Below the pieces are notes generated by a model. That model was given only the letters and a program-made list of their open reading frames with translations. It had not been told where the DNA came from and did not search any database. Both the position numbers and the translations under genes were made by a program. From Lentisphaera marina (lineage in GTDB: Bacteria > Verrucomicrobiota > Lentisphaeria > Lentisphaerales > Lentisphaeraceae), in assembly GCF_028745505.1 (NCBI RefSeq), contig NZ_JAQZZL010000002.1:620001-684000 (forward strand): a stretch of 64,000 bases of DNA, written 5' to 3'. Position 1 is the stretch's first letter; every line of letters begins with the position of its first letter. This document shows positions 8,538-16,825 of the stretch, in pieces.

Positions 8538-9140
8538 ATGAGCGAAGATAAATATTTAACAAGACAGACTCTTTTAATCCGGGCACAAAATGATGATGAT
8601 CATGATGCCTGGGAAGAATTCATTAGTTTTTACAAGGCTTTCATTTATCATATTCTACAGAAAATGAATGTGCGTAGTCGCGATGATATGGATGACCTTG
8701 TTCAGGACGTACTTGTTAAATTATGGAAGGGACTAAAAACTTATGATAAATCAAAAAGTAAATTCAGAACTTGGATAAGTTTAATTACCAAAAATACAGT
8801 CATTAGCTTTTTTAGGAAAAAATCAGTTAGACCAGACTTAGTTGGTGTCGAATCAGCAGAATTAGAAAATAACTTTACTACTTATTCCGAATCTGAATTG
8901 GAAGAGATCTTCGAAAATGAATGGCGCGCATACCTATGTACTATTGCCTATGAAAATATACAAAAGTTATTTACGGGTAATGCCTTGGAGGTTTTTAAGC
9001 TGAGTCAGGAAGGTATGAGTTCGGGAGAGATTGCAGAAAAACTGGGGCTGACAAAAGAATCAGTCTATGTATTATCTTCACGAGTTAAATCAAAGTTCAC
9101 GAGTGAAGTCAAAAAATTGATCAATAACTTGGAGTTTTAG
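8538..9140 (+). CDS. ECF-type RNA polymerase sigma factor (second copy)
   Basis: This 200-residue paralogue of the sigma factor at 1922 shares MSEDxYxTxQTLLxRAxNxDDHxAWEEF. Region 2 is MDDLVQDVLVKLWKGLKTYD with FRTWISLITKNTV, and region 4 is EIAEKLGLTKESVYVLSSRV. Here the acidic residue in DLVQDV is present, unlike the first copy. The second membrane kinase begins 3 bases after the stop, repeating the sigma-kinase arrangement. Regulation may involve the inverted repeat immediately upstream. The targets are unknown; the conserved promoter-like motif before the genes at 11273, 12318 and 13239 is a candidate. Confidence 0.9.
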   Translation: MSEDKYLTRQTLLIRAQNDDDHDAWEEFISFYKAFIYHILQKMNVRSRDDMDDLVQDVLVKLWKGLKTYDKSKSKFRTWISLITKNTVISFFRKKSVRPDLVGVESAELENNFTTYSESELEEIFENEWRAYLCTIAYENIQKLFTGNALEVFKLSQEGMSSGEIAEKLGLTKESVYVLSSRVKSKFTSEVKKLINNLEF

Positions 9141-9143
9141 TTT

Positions 9144-11189
9144 GTGGAGCGGGATGATACGCTAAAATTAACTTATAAATTTAATGATATTTATGCTGAA
9201 GTTTTAGAAGATCAGCATGAACTAAATGATCAAAGTACCCGGCCACTTTTTTACGATTTAGCTACAATAGAAAAGCAGTATAGCAGTTTTTATGAAATTG
9301 CTCAGGGTGGCATGAAATCAGTTTATAAGGTTTTTGATCGCAAGTTAAATAGATATGTGGCTTATGCGAAATTAAGACCAGACACACCAGAAGAAGTCCA
9401 TGATCCCTTCATTCGAGAAGCCCGTTTAACTGCACTATTAGAACATCCAAATATCATCAGTGTCTACGATATTGGAGTAGGGGAAGATGATGTTCCCTTT
9501 TTTACCATGGAACTCAAGGTAGGTGATAATCTATCAAAATTCATGAAAGACAGACCTAACTGTCACAGACCTGGTACTTCAGAATTTGAGAACTTACTTG
9601 AGAGTTTTATAAAAATTTGTGACGCCATTTCTTATGCACATTCTAAAAATGTCATTCACTTAGATTTAAAACCAGATAATATTCAGCTAGGTCAGTTTGG
9701 TGAAGTTATTGTATGTGATTGGGGCTTGGGTAAAATTATTGGAGATAAAGATATTGAATACGATCAACTTCTATTTAATCCCGACTTACTCAATAATGTT
9801 ACTTTAACTGGAAAAGTTGTTGGTACTCCGGGCTACATGGCACCTGAGCAAATTACTCTTGATTACGAAAAGAATTTCCAGACAGATATCTACTCTCTAG
9901 GAGCTATTTTATACAAAATAATTACATCCAAAGAGGCTTTCGATGGCGAAATGGAGGATATGCTCAGAATGACTGTACAAGGAAATGTAATTAGACCTAG
10001 AGACTTGAATTTGAGTTGGCAGCCGCCTATAAGCTTAGCTGCGGTGGTGATGAAGGCAATGTCTTTAAACCCGATTGATCGCTATTCTTCTGTAGATGAT
10101 TTAAAGAAGGAGGTACAAAAGTACCTTAGTGGGCGTTCAACAGAGGCTGAACATGCAGGAGTAAGTACAGAAATACGCTTGTTTTACAAAAGAAATAAAA
10201 ACTTATGTCTTATTTCAGTTAGTTCGGTTTTTCTAATTATTACACTAACTATTTGGTTTATTCTCCAGCAGGAAAAAACCAATAAAAATCTGGCTACTGA
10301 AAGAGATAGAGCTGAATTGAATCGACGAATGATGGCTAATGAGCGAGATTCCATGATTATGGAGAAAGATTTGGCCACCGCTTTACTGGGCAAAGATCGG
10401 GAAACCATTATGAAAATTTTTGAATTCACCGATTATCATATTTTTAAATCTCCAGTTTCGGCTGTTCGGGATTCAGAAAAATTACTAATGACATTAGAAG
10501 GTAATCAACGTGCTGCTGAATGGGCAGATATGCAGAAAAACCATATCCATTTTCTTTCTCAAAATTTTAGAGATTTTGAGAACACCTACATGAAAAGAAG
10601 TCGTGATTATGGTCTAGTTGAACTGATTAGCCAATTGAAATATGATCAAAATATTGATTTATTAAAAATTGATAGCCTTCTGACTTTGTTGAAATATTTG
10701 ATAGAAAAAAATAACAATCTGGCCGATGCGGTAAAAATTCTCAAGTATGACGGAGCTATGCGACCTTCGCAAAAAGATCATTCTTTCGCAGTGAAAACCA
10801 TTCTAGAAGCTATAAATAAAGATTGGAAGCAAGGCCAGTTTGATTATGATGAGAAATCTCAGGTTTTGAAAATATCAGGGCAGGGCTTTAAGCGATTTGA
10901 AGTGGAGCCCTACGAATTGGATCAGCGGGGGACTCTATTATCAAAAGCTGTTTGCGTTATAGATTCATTGATCATTAAAGAATTACATTTAGCCAATTCT
11001 TCCGTTTATAATCTTTGGTCAATAGGCGGAACTAATATTGAGTACTTAGATATAAGCAATACTAAAGTAAAAGACTTATCTCCTATAAAAACCATGAAAA
11101 AATTAGACACACTGGTTTTAAGCAAAAATGTTTATTCTGAGCAAGATTTTAGATTGCTTCCTGCAGAAATAAAAATAATTATTAAATAA
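9144..11189 (+). CDS. Membrane Ser/Thr protein kinase with relocated ATP lysine (second copy)
   Basis: This 681-residue protein starts at GTG 9144, 3 bases after the sigma-factor stop; its N-terminus aligns with the first copy from residue 1. Kinase motifs: P-loop AQGGMKSVY with Lys58 at the third-glycine position, VAYA with Ala75 in place of the VAIK lysine, Glu92, HLDLKPDN (Asp174, Lys176, Asn179), DWG (Asp192) and GTPGYMAPE. A transmembrane helix (about 354-374) precedes a coiled coil and a helical extracytoplasmic region, then a short leucine-rich tail (LEYLDISNTKVKDLSPIK). Both kinases keep the same unusual lysine arrangement despite clear divergence elsewhere, which argues it is functional. 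Its likely partner is the adjacent sigma factor. Confidence 0.9.
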   Translation: MERDDTLKLTYKFNDIYAEVLEDQHELNDQSTRPLFYDLATIEKQYSSFYEIAQGGMKSVYKVFDRKLNRYVAYAKLRPDTPEEVHDPFIREARLTALLEHPNIISVYDIGVGEDDVPFFTMELKVGDNLSKFMKDRPNCHRPGTSEFENLLESFIKICDAISYAHSKNVIHLDLKPDNIQLGQFGEVIVCDWGLGKIIGDKDIEYDQLLFNPDLLNNVTLTGKVVGTPGYMAPEQITLDYEKNFQTDIYSLGAILYKIITSKEAFDGEMEDMLRMTVQGNVIRPRDLNLSWQPPISLAAVVMKAMSLNPIDRYSSVDDLKKEVQKYLSGRSTEAEHAGVSTEIRLFYKRNKNLCLISVSSVFLIITLTIWFILQQEKTNKNLATERDRAELNRRMMANERDSMIMEKDLATALLGKDRETIMKIFEFTDYHIFKSPVSAVRDSEKLLMTLEGNQRAAEWADMQKNHIHFLSQNFRDFENTYMKRSRDYGLVELISQLKYDQNIDLLKIDSLLTLLKYLIEKNNNLADAVKILKYDGAMRPSQKDHSFAVKTILEAINKDWKQGQFDYDEKSQVLKISGQGFKRFEVEPYELDQRGTLLSKAVCVIDSLIIKELHLANSSVYNLWSIGGTNIEYLDISNTKVKDLSPIKTMKKLDTLVLSKNVYSEQDFRLLPAEIKIIIK

Positions 11190-11209
11190 ATCAATTTTTT
11201 ATAATGTTT

Positions 11210-11240
11210 TGTTAAGAGCGTAAATTCTTTGCGTATATCT
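11210..11240 (+). promoter_or_regulatory. ECF-like promoter motif before pilin-like gene
   Basis: TGTTAAG (11210-11216), 13 bases, then TGCGTATATCT (11230-11240), 33 bases before ATG 11273. The same two blocks with identical spacing occur at 12254 and 13155. An AAG-type -35 block followed at about 15 bases by CGTAT resembles ECF promoter architecture. Confidence 0.6.
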
Positions 11241-11272
11241 GATGTGAATTAGAAATCACAAAGGATATTACG

Positions 11273-12133
11273 ATGAAGAAACGATTTGTAAGTTTAATAG
11301 AAATTCTGGTAGCTATTTCTATACTAGCTATTTTGTTGTCATTGCTATTGCCTAATTTGTCAAGAGCTAGAGAAGAAGCAAAACGTGCGCAATGTTTGTC
11401 GAACTTAAAAAATCAAGGAATACTGACAGCCGCATATGCAGCTGATCATGGTGGCCGAATACCCTCAAATAACCTTACTTATAATAACGCTCATTGGAAG
11501 GGTGAAAAAGTAAATAATAATTGGTTTTGGCACGACTTTATAGGCAGTTATTTAGAAAATGTTACTGGCTCTTTACTGGAAAATGAAGTTTATCATTGTC
11601 CTTCTAGAACAATTGCAGATGTAAAAAATGATGGTACACCAATCAACAATCCCTTAACATATTGGGCTAACCCATTTGCATGGAAGCACGACAATCCAGA
11701 TGCTGTAACCGGTAATTCGCGTTATATTAAGCCATGGTCTGATAATGCCCAAATTAGAGATGTAGGGGCTCCATTTGCAAAAAGAGAGCGTTACACAAAA
11801 TTCAGTCAACTCTACAACCCAAGTGTATATGCAAGCATATATGATACCGCTCAGTCGAATAATGGTCGTTCGGAAAACTCTGGAGGTGGTAGTTTTATCA
11901 GTAAAGCTAATGCTTTCGGCATTTGGGAAAATCCAACTCGTCCTAATTTAAATGCTCATCCTGATGATATGGTAGGCTATAAAGAAATTCCTCAGCAAGA
12001 TGGGTTACATTATGATCAGAGTGGCATCGACTTTCGTCATCCAGGAGACACGGTAAGCGCAGTTATGTTTGATGGTTCTGCGACTGTTCTTCGCAACGGT
12101 GGGATCCGAAATGAAAATATGATTAATCAGTAA
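11273..12133 (+). CDS. Pilin-like protein with prepilin-type N-terminus
   Basis: This 286-residue protein begins MKKRFVSLIEILVAISIL and continues AILLSLLLPNLSRAREEAKRAQCLSNLKNQG. Glu10 is the +5 residue; no Gly stands at the cleavage position. The C-terminal part contains DFRHPGDTVSAVMFDGSATVLRNGG, the family H..DG element. AAAGG 8 bases upstream supports the start. It is clearly paralogous to the next gene (shared ASIYDTAQ, NP.....A.P..(L/M)(M/V)GYK.IP, DFRHP and GG(I/V)(R/K)N(E/K)NM(I/V)NQ ending). The pair are a local duplication sharing the same upstream motif, and are followed by a GH16 gene. Function is unknown. Confidence 0.85.
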   Translation: MKKRFVSLIEILVAISILAILLSLLLPNLSRAREEAKRAQCLSNLKNQGILTAAYAADHGGRIPSNNLTYNNAHWKGEKVNNNWFWHDFIGSYLENVTGSLLENEVYHCPSRTIADVKNDGTPINNPLTYWANPFAWKHDNPDAVTGNSRYIKPWSDNAQIRDVGAPFAKRERYTKFSQLYNPSVYASIYDTAQSNNGRSENSGGGSFISKANAFGIWENPTRPNLNAHPDDMVGYKEIPQQDGLHYDQSGIDFRHPGDTVSAVMFDGSATVLRNGGIRNENMINQ

Positions 12134-12253
12134 GGAACCTAGTATTAGATGATTTAAGCTTGAAGGGGGGGGCTCTGAATAAAAATGTCACCAGATAAAA
12201 AATATTTTAAATTTTAGGATTTATCATTTATTTTAAGGAAAAGTTAAACTTTC

Positions 12254-12284
12254 TGTTAAGTTTGACTTTTTCCTGCGTATTTCT
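12254..12284 (+). promoter_or_regulatory. ECF-like promoter motif before pilin-like gene
   Basis: TGTTAAG (12254-12260), 13 bases, then TGCGTATTTCT (12274-12284), 34 bases before ATG 12318. Second instance of the conserved motif, with one substitution in the second block. Confidence 0.6.
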
Positions 12285-12317
12285 GTATGGATGAACTAGA
12301 AACTGCAGAAGGAAGAA

Positions 12318-13139
12318 ATGATGAAGAAAAAAACACGCTATGTTAGTTTGATTGAAATTTTGGTCGTTGTTGCCATCATTGGTATCTTAGCTTCTCTTTT
12401 ACTTCCAAGTCTAAAAACCGCTCGAAAACAAGCAAAAAGCGCGAGTTGTTTAAATAATTTAAGGCAGTTTGGGGTGTACACCTCCTTACATTTAGACGAT
12501 CATGATGGCAATATACCAAGTCGCCTTATTACTTACGACGCATCGCACCCTGATCGAAACATGGGCTTTAACAATGCTCGTTGGCATCAGTTTCTAGGAG
12601 AATATATGAGCTATAATGGAAACGATCATTTAGTTGCGCCCATTTTTAGCTGCCCAGATCAGACAATTTTTACACATATGACTACTGGTGAAAAAATCAC
12701 TAAAAGTCTAGCTTATTATGTCAATCCTTACCCCGACTCTTCGGGGCGGTCACCTTGGATAGATAATGTAAATGTAAGTGAAGCGACTGAGGATTACGTC
12801 AATATTAGTGAAATACTTAAGCCCGCAGTTTTGGCTTCTATTTACGATACAGCGCAGGGCTGGGAGGGCGTAACTCCACATTCTGGTGCTGGTGGCTTTA
12901 CTAGCGCCGCGGAGGGCGAAGGGGTTATTGATAATCCATCGCCTCAACCTGCAGCGAACGCAGACCCAGAGCTTTTGATGGGCTACAAAGCTATTCCTGC
13001 ACAAGGTGGAACTTATTACACACGCGGGGCAATAGATTTTCGTCACCCTAGACAAAGTGCAAATACAGTTCATTTTGATGGTTCAGCCACTCGCCTATTG
13101 AATGGAGGAGTCAAAAATAAAAACATGGTTAACCAATAG
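12318..13139 (+). CDS. Pilin-like protein with prepilin-type N-terminus
   Basis: This 273-residue protein starts MMKKKTRYVSLIEILVVV, followed by [39 protein letters not shown] lies 4 bases before ATG 12318 and 7 bases before ATG 12321, so the second Met may be the true start. Tyr occupies the position of the cleavage Gly. It is a close paralogue of the product at 11273, with the same DFRHP...HFDGSATRLLNGG end. It has its own copy of the TGTTAAG/TGCGTAT motif, so it can be expressed apart from its neighbour. Function is unknown. Confidence 0.85.
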   Translation: MMKKKTRYVSLIEILVVVAIIGILASLLLPSLKTARKQAKSASCLNNLRQFGVYTSLHLDDHDGNIPSRLITYDASHPDRNMGFNNARWHQFLGEYMSYNGNDHLVAPIFSCPDQTIFTHMTTGEKITKSLAYYVNPYPDSSGRSPWIDNVNVSEATEDYVNISEILKPAVLASIYDTAQGWEGVTPHSGAGGFTSAAEGEGVIDNPSPQPAANADPELLMGYKAIPAQGGTYYTRGAIDFRHPRQSANTVHFDGSATRLLNGGVKNKNMVNQ

Positions 13140-13154
13140 TTTTTATTTTAGGTT

Positions 13155-13185
13155 TGTTAAGGTTCTTTTTTGCCTGCGTATATCT
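13155..13185 (+). promoter_or_regulatory. ECF-like promoter motif before GH16 gene
   Basis: TGTTAAG (13155-13161), 13 bases, then TGCGTATATCT (13175-13185). The gene start at 13239 leaves a 53-base leader. An in-frame TTG at 13170 falls inside this motif and is therefore not the start codon. Third instance of the motif. Confidence 0.6.
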
Positions 13186-13238
13186 TAAATAGATTCAATC
13201 TTTTACTCAATTTATTAATTATAATACAAAGGTTTCAT

Positions 13239-14666
13239 ATGAATAAGTTTTTGGTCATGGCCATAGCTTCTCTGGCTTTATTTGCGAACGCCGCAGATTC
13301 AAAAGTAACAGGGGTTCATTACTTTAGTGAAAAGCCAACAACAATCAATAAGCATTGTGGCAACGAAAAACACAGTGATTCAAGTTGTTTTGCCTGGAAA
13401 CCAAAAGGTCAATGGAAACAGTCTGCTAAACTTGATATAGTTAATGACGACAAAGTTGAGGGTAAGTACTCTTATAAATTTACTTTGAACCATGGTTGGA
13501 GTCGTTGGGTTCTAGAAATGAAGAAGGGTAAATCGGTAGATTACTCAGCGTATGATCGCTTAGTTTTTTATGTGAAATCAGCTGATGCCAAATACTGGGA
13601 TAGCTTCAAGGTAATTATAGAAAGTTCAAAAAAATGGTATGCTAAAGAGCTCAGTGAACTCGGTTTCAAGCCTAATAACCTTTGGCAGCGCATAGAAATC
13701 CCAGTTGCGGACCTCGCAAAAGCAGGTGTTGATACAAAAAATATTACCAAGTTACTTCAGTTTAGCTGGGGTGGCGGTGTAGCCGGAGGACATGAGTTTT
13801 ACCTAGATAATGTTTGTCTAGAGAAAGGGCCTCGTCAATTGTACGATATCCCTGAGCCTAAGGTTTGGACGCCTGATATGGTGAAATCAAATCCATTTGC
13901 TGATATGTCAGGGTACGAACTAGTATGGGCCGATGAGTTTAATGTGGATGGTCCACCTAATCCTGATAATTGGAAGTTTGAAGAGGGTTTCTCGCGTAAT
14001 AGGGAGCTCCAGTGGTACCAAAAAGACAATGCTGTTTGTAAAGATGGTATGCTTGTGATTGAAGCTCGAAAAGAAGTTAAGCCAAATCCGACTTTTAAAA
14101 GAGGTGGTGATTGGAGACAACAGCGTAAAAATATTGAATATACATCAAGTTCCATTGTGACTAATGGTCTACATAGCTGGAAGTATGGACGCTTTGAAAT
14201 CCGTGCAAAAGTAGATGCAAAGAGCGGAACCTGGCCAGCCATTTGGACAGTTGGTGATATAGGTCAATGGCCAAGCAGTGGCGAAATAGATTTAATGGAA
14301 TACTACAAAGGCAAAATTCTTGCCAATACAGTATGGGGAACAAGAAAACGCTGGCACGGCGAATGGAATGCTGCCAAAAAGAGTTTAAATAGTTTCGGTC
14401 AAGGCTGGGAAGATCACTTCCACGTATGGCGAATGGATTGGGATGAAAACTACATTAAAATTTATGTCGATGATGTCTTATTGAATAAGACAGACCTTTC
14501 TAAGACGATAAATCCTATGAACTGGGGACCTAAAAACCCTTTCCAAAGCGAACATCACTTTATCCTCAATATGGCTCTTGGTGGAGATAATGGTGGCACG
14601 CCTATTGAAAAGGAGTTCCCAGCTCATTTTATTGTCGACTACGTACGTATCTATCAGAAGAAGTAA
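13239..14666 (+). CDS. Secreted GH16 glucanase-type enzyme with N-terminal carbohydrate-binding-like domain
   Basis: The protein has 475 residues from ATG 13239, which follows AAAGG (13228-13232) and opens a good signal peptide (MNKFLVMAIASLALFANAAD). Residues about 20-197 form a beta-sandwich-like domain ending HEFYLDNVCLEK, resembling carbohydrate-binding modules. The GH16 domain (about 225-475) carries ELQWYQKDNA, YGRFEIRAKV, TWPAIWTVG and catalytic Glu349-Ile-Asp351-Leu-Met-Glu354 within SSGEIDLMEYY. It is homologous to the catalytic domain at 7147 but lacks that protein's C-terminal helical domain. An endo-acting beta-glucanase such as a laminarinase is the best guess. The upstream ECF-like motif suggests co-regulation with the two pilin-like genes before it. 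Confidence 0.9.
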   Translation: MNKFLVMAIASLALFANAADSKVTGVHYFSEKPTTINKHCGNEKHSDSSCFAWKPKGQWKQSAKLDIVNDDKVEGKYSYKFTLNHGWSRWVLEMKKGKSVDYSAYDRLVFYVKSADAKYWDSFKVIIESSKKWYAKELSELGFKPNNLWQRIEIPVADLAKAGVDTKNITKLLQFSWGGGVAGGHEFYLDNVCLEKGPRQLYDIPEPKVWTPDMVKSNPFADMSGYELVWADEFNVDGPPNPDNWKFEEGFSRNRELQWYQKDNAVCKDGMLVIEARKEVKPNPTFKRGGDWRQQRKNIEYTSSSIVTNGLHSWKYGRFEIRAKVDAKSGTWPAIWTVGDIGQWPSSGEIDLMEYYKGKILANTVWGTRKRWHGEWNAAKKSLNSFGQGWEDHFHVWRMDWDENYIKIYVDDVLLNKTDLSKTINPMNWGPKNPFQSEHHFILNMALGGDNGGTPIEKEFPAHFIVDYVRIYQKK

Positions 14667-14747
14667 GTAAACAGATAGAAAACGAGATAGGCTTTAACTT
14701 TTTATAGGCTTTATACTAAATTTTGTTAAACTATGGGCATTAGTCTC

Positions 14748-14772
14748 TGTTATAATACTTAATGAATCATTA
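14748..14772 (+). promoter_or_regulatory. Extended -10 element and palindrome upstream of the MoxR operon
   Basis: TGTTATAAT (14748-14756) is an extended -10 hexamer without an evident -35. Three bases later lies TAATGAATCATTA (14760-14772), a palindrome around a single central base where transcription would begin. It is 150 bases before the moxR start, so an additional promoter nearer the gene remains possible. Confidence 0.4.
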
Positions 14773-14905
14773 GATTGTGTTTGAGATTGATGAAAAAGTG
14801 TTGTTTTACGAAAAAAAATCAAAATTCTATTGCAGGACGCACAATAAAAAGTAATCTAGTTCGTATATAGTATATATTTTAAACTAAACAATCAAGGAAA
14901 AAGTT

Positions 14906-15919
14906 ATGAGTGAAGTTTTAGAAACACAAAGTAACGATGTGGAAATGGTCGCTGAAATTGGTCAGGCTTATGCCCGTATGAAAAAAGAGATTCATAAAAA
15001 GATTGTGGGTCAGGAAGAAGTGGTTAGCAATCTACTTATTTCAATTTTTGCCGGTGGTCACGTTTTACTCGTTGGTGTTCCTGGATTAGCAAAAACTTTA
15101 CTTGTGACTTCATTGTGTGAAGCACTGGATCTTGATTTTAAACGTATTCAATTTACTCCAGATTTGATGCCTTCAGATATCGTGGGAACGGAAGTGATTC
15201 AGGATGATCCCGTGACTAAGGAGCGCATGTTTAAGTTCATGGCGGGTCCGATCTTTTCAAATATTATTCTTGCAGATGAGATTAACCGTACTCCTCCAAA
15301 AACTCAGGCAGCTCTTCTCGAAGCGATGCAGGAAAAGCAAGTTTCCGTTGGTGGTAAAGTTTATCCACTCTCTAAGCCTTTCTTTGTTATTGCCACGCAA
15401 AACCCCATTGATCAAGAAGGTACTTACCCACTTCCGGAAGCCCAACAGGACCGTTTCCTCTTTAACCTTTTCGTCGATTACCCAGAGGATCAAGAAGAAA
15501 TGGATATCGTCCGTATGGTGACTTCTGGTGCCTTTGAAGATATTGAATCTGCAGTGAGTGGTGAAGATATTTTGCGTTATCAGCAAGTGATTAAAAAAGC
15601 ACCCGTATCCGAACATGTTTTGCGCTATGCGATCAACCTTGTACGTGCAACTCGTCATAAGAAACCGGAAGCGACTGATTTTGTTCGTAAATGGATGGCG
15701 TTCGGGGCGGGACCTCGTGCTTCGCTTTCCTTGATTTCTGCGGCAAAATCCCGTGCGATACTCAACGGCAATTACCATGTTTCAACTGAAGATGTTGCGG
15801 CAGTGGCGGTCCCTGTACTTCGTCACCGTATTGCACCAAACTTTGCGGCTATGGCAGAGGGGATTAGTGCCGAAGACATAGTTAATCACCTTTTGGAAAC
15901 TATTCCTCAAAACGCTTAA
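14906..15919 (+). CDS. MoxR-family AAA+ ATPase
   Basis: This 337-residue protein has Walker A GVPGLAKT (57-64), Walker B ILADEINRTPPKTQAALLEAM (Asp124, Glu125) and sensor region FVIATQNPIDQEGTYPLPEAQ. These mark the MoxR class of AAA+ proteins, which act as chaperones with von Willebrand factor A partners. It is the first gene of a compact run of nine same-strand genes and has a good ribosome site (AAGGAAA). The DUF58 gene begins 3 bases after its stop. The MoxR/DUF58/vWA order is common in bacteria and in PVC genomes. Substrates for this copy are not known. Confidence 0.95.
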   Translation: MSEVLETQSNDVEMVAEIGQAYARMKKEIHKKIVGQEEVVSNLLISIFAGGHVLLVGVPGLAKTLLVTSLCEALDLDFKRIQFTPDLMPSDIVGTEVIQDDPVTKERMFKFMAGPIFSNIILADEINRTPPKTQAALLEAMQEKQVSVGGKVYPLSKPFFVIATQNPIDQEGTYPLPEAQQDRFLFNLFVDYPEDQEEMDIVRMVTSGAFEDIESAVSGEDILRYQQVIKKAPVSEHVLRYAINLVRATRHKKPEATDFVRKWMAFGAGPRASLSLISAAKSRAILNGNYHVSTEDVAAVAVPVLRHRIAPNFAAMAEGISAEDIVNHLLETIPQNA

Positions 15920-15922
15920 TTG

Positions 15923-16822
15923 ATGAAGGCTTTAGCTAAATACCTGAATCCAAGAGTTATCTCAAGGGTAGGGGCGTATAATATCGACCCCAAGAGCATC
16001 GTAGAAGGCAATATTGCCGGTGCTCATAAATCTCCCTTTCATGGTTTCTCTGTGGAGTTCGCTGGCCACCGCGAATACATGCCTGGTGATGACCCCAAGC
16101 ATATTGACTGGAATGTGTACTACAAAAGAGATAAATACTTCTGTAAGCAGTATGAGGCGGAAACTAACCTTATTTCTCAGATCTTTTTGGATGCCTCAGA
16201 GTCCATGCGCTTTAAATCAGATGATCAATCCAAATTGGATTATGCAGCTTATCTCGCAGTTTCCTTATCTTACTTAATCACTAATGCACGCGATAGCGTA
16301 GGTATAGGCGTTTTTAATGATAAAATCGTCGATTATATGCCAGCGAGTAATGCCATGCAGATGGTCTACAAAATTAGTGATCTCATTGAAAAACGTGTTC
16401 CCGCCAAGAAGACCGCCATGGGTGCGAGTCTCATGGGTTTTGCTCAGCGTATTGGTAGAAGGCAAATTGTCGTCATCATCTCCGACTGCCTGCTAAAGCC
16501 TGAAGAACTTAACGACGGCTTATCGCGCTTGCGTTTTGACCACCATGAATTAGTGCTTTTTCACGTAATGGATCCCATGGAATGCGATTTTAACTTGCAG
16601 GGCATGGTAAAATTCAAAGGTCTTGAAAGTGGTGGAGAAGTTAAGCTCGATGCACAACGCGTTCGTAAGCTCTACATGGAAAAATTCAAAGCTCACCGTA
16701 GAGAGATTATGGGAGTGTGTGAAAAAAATCGCTGTGAATATGTGACTGCCAATACCGGTCAGCCACTAGAAGAACTTCTCATGTCATACCTCAGTTCAAG
16801 AATGACTCATATGGAAAGATGA
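15923..16822 (+). CDS. DUF58 protein, vWA-like partner of MoxR
   Basis: The protein has 299 residues from ATG 15923; TTG 15920 is directly upstream in frame and less likely. It has the DUF58 core: EFAGHREYMPGDDPKHIDWN, then YKRDKYFCKQYEAETNL and the vWA-like IFLDASESM. Family members interact with MoxR ATPases, and this gene lies 3 bases after moxR. There is no signal peptide and no membrane helix, so it should be cytoplasmic, unlike the membrane-spanning vWA proteins that follow. Confidence 0.93.
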   Translation: MKALAKYLNPRVISRVGAYNIDPKSIVEGNIAGAHKSPFHGFSVEFAGHREYMPGDDPKHIDWNVYYKRDKYFCKQYEAETNLISQIFLDASESMRFKSDDQSKLDYAAYLAVSLSYLITNARDSVGIGVFNDKIVDYMPASNAMQMVYKISDLIEKRVPAKKTAMGASLMGFAQRIGRRQIVVIISDCLLKPEELNDGLSRLRFDHHELVLFHVMDPMECDFNLQGMVKFKGLESGGEVKLDAQRVRKLYMEKFKAHRREIMGVCEKNRCEYVTANTGQPLEELLMSYLSSRMTHMER

Positions 16823-16825
16823 TTT

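Noticed and set aside
13170..13238. N-terminal extension of the second GH16 protein
   Set aside because: TTG 13170 lies within the conserved promoter-like motif; ATG 13239 has a ribosome site and signal peptide.
15257..15778. 173-residue reverse ORF
   Set aside because: Antisense shadow of the MoxR gene; composition is not protein-like and there is no start context.
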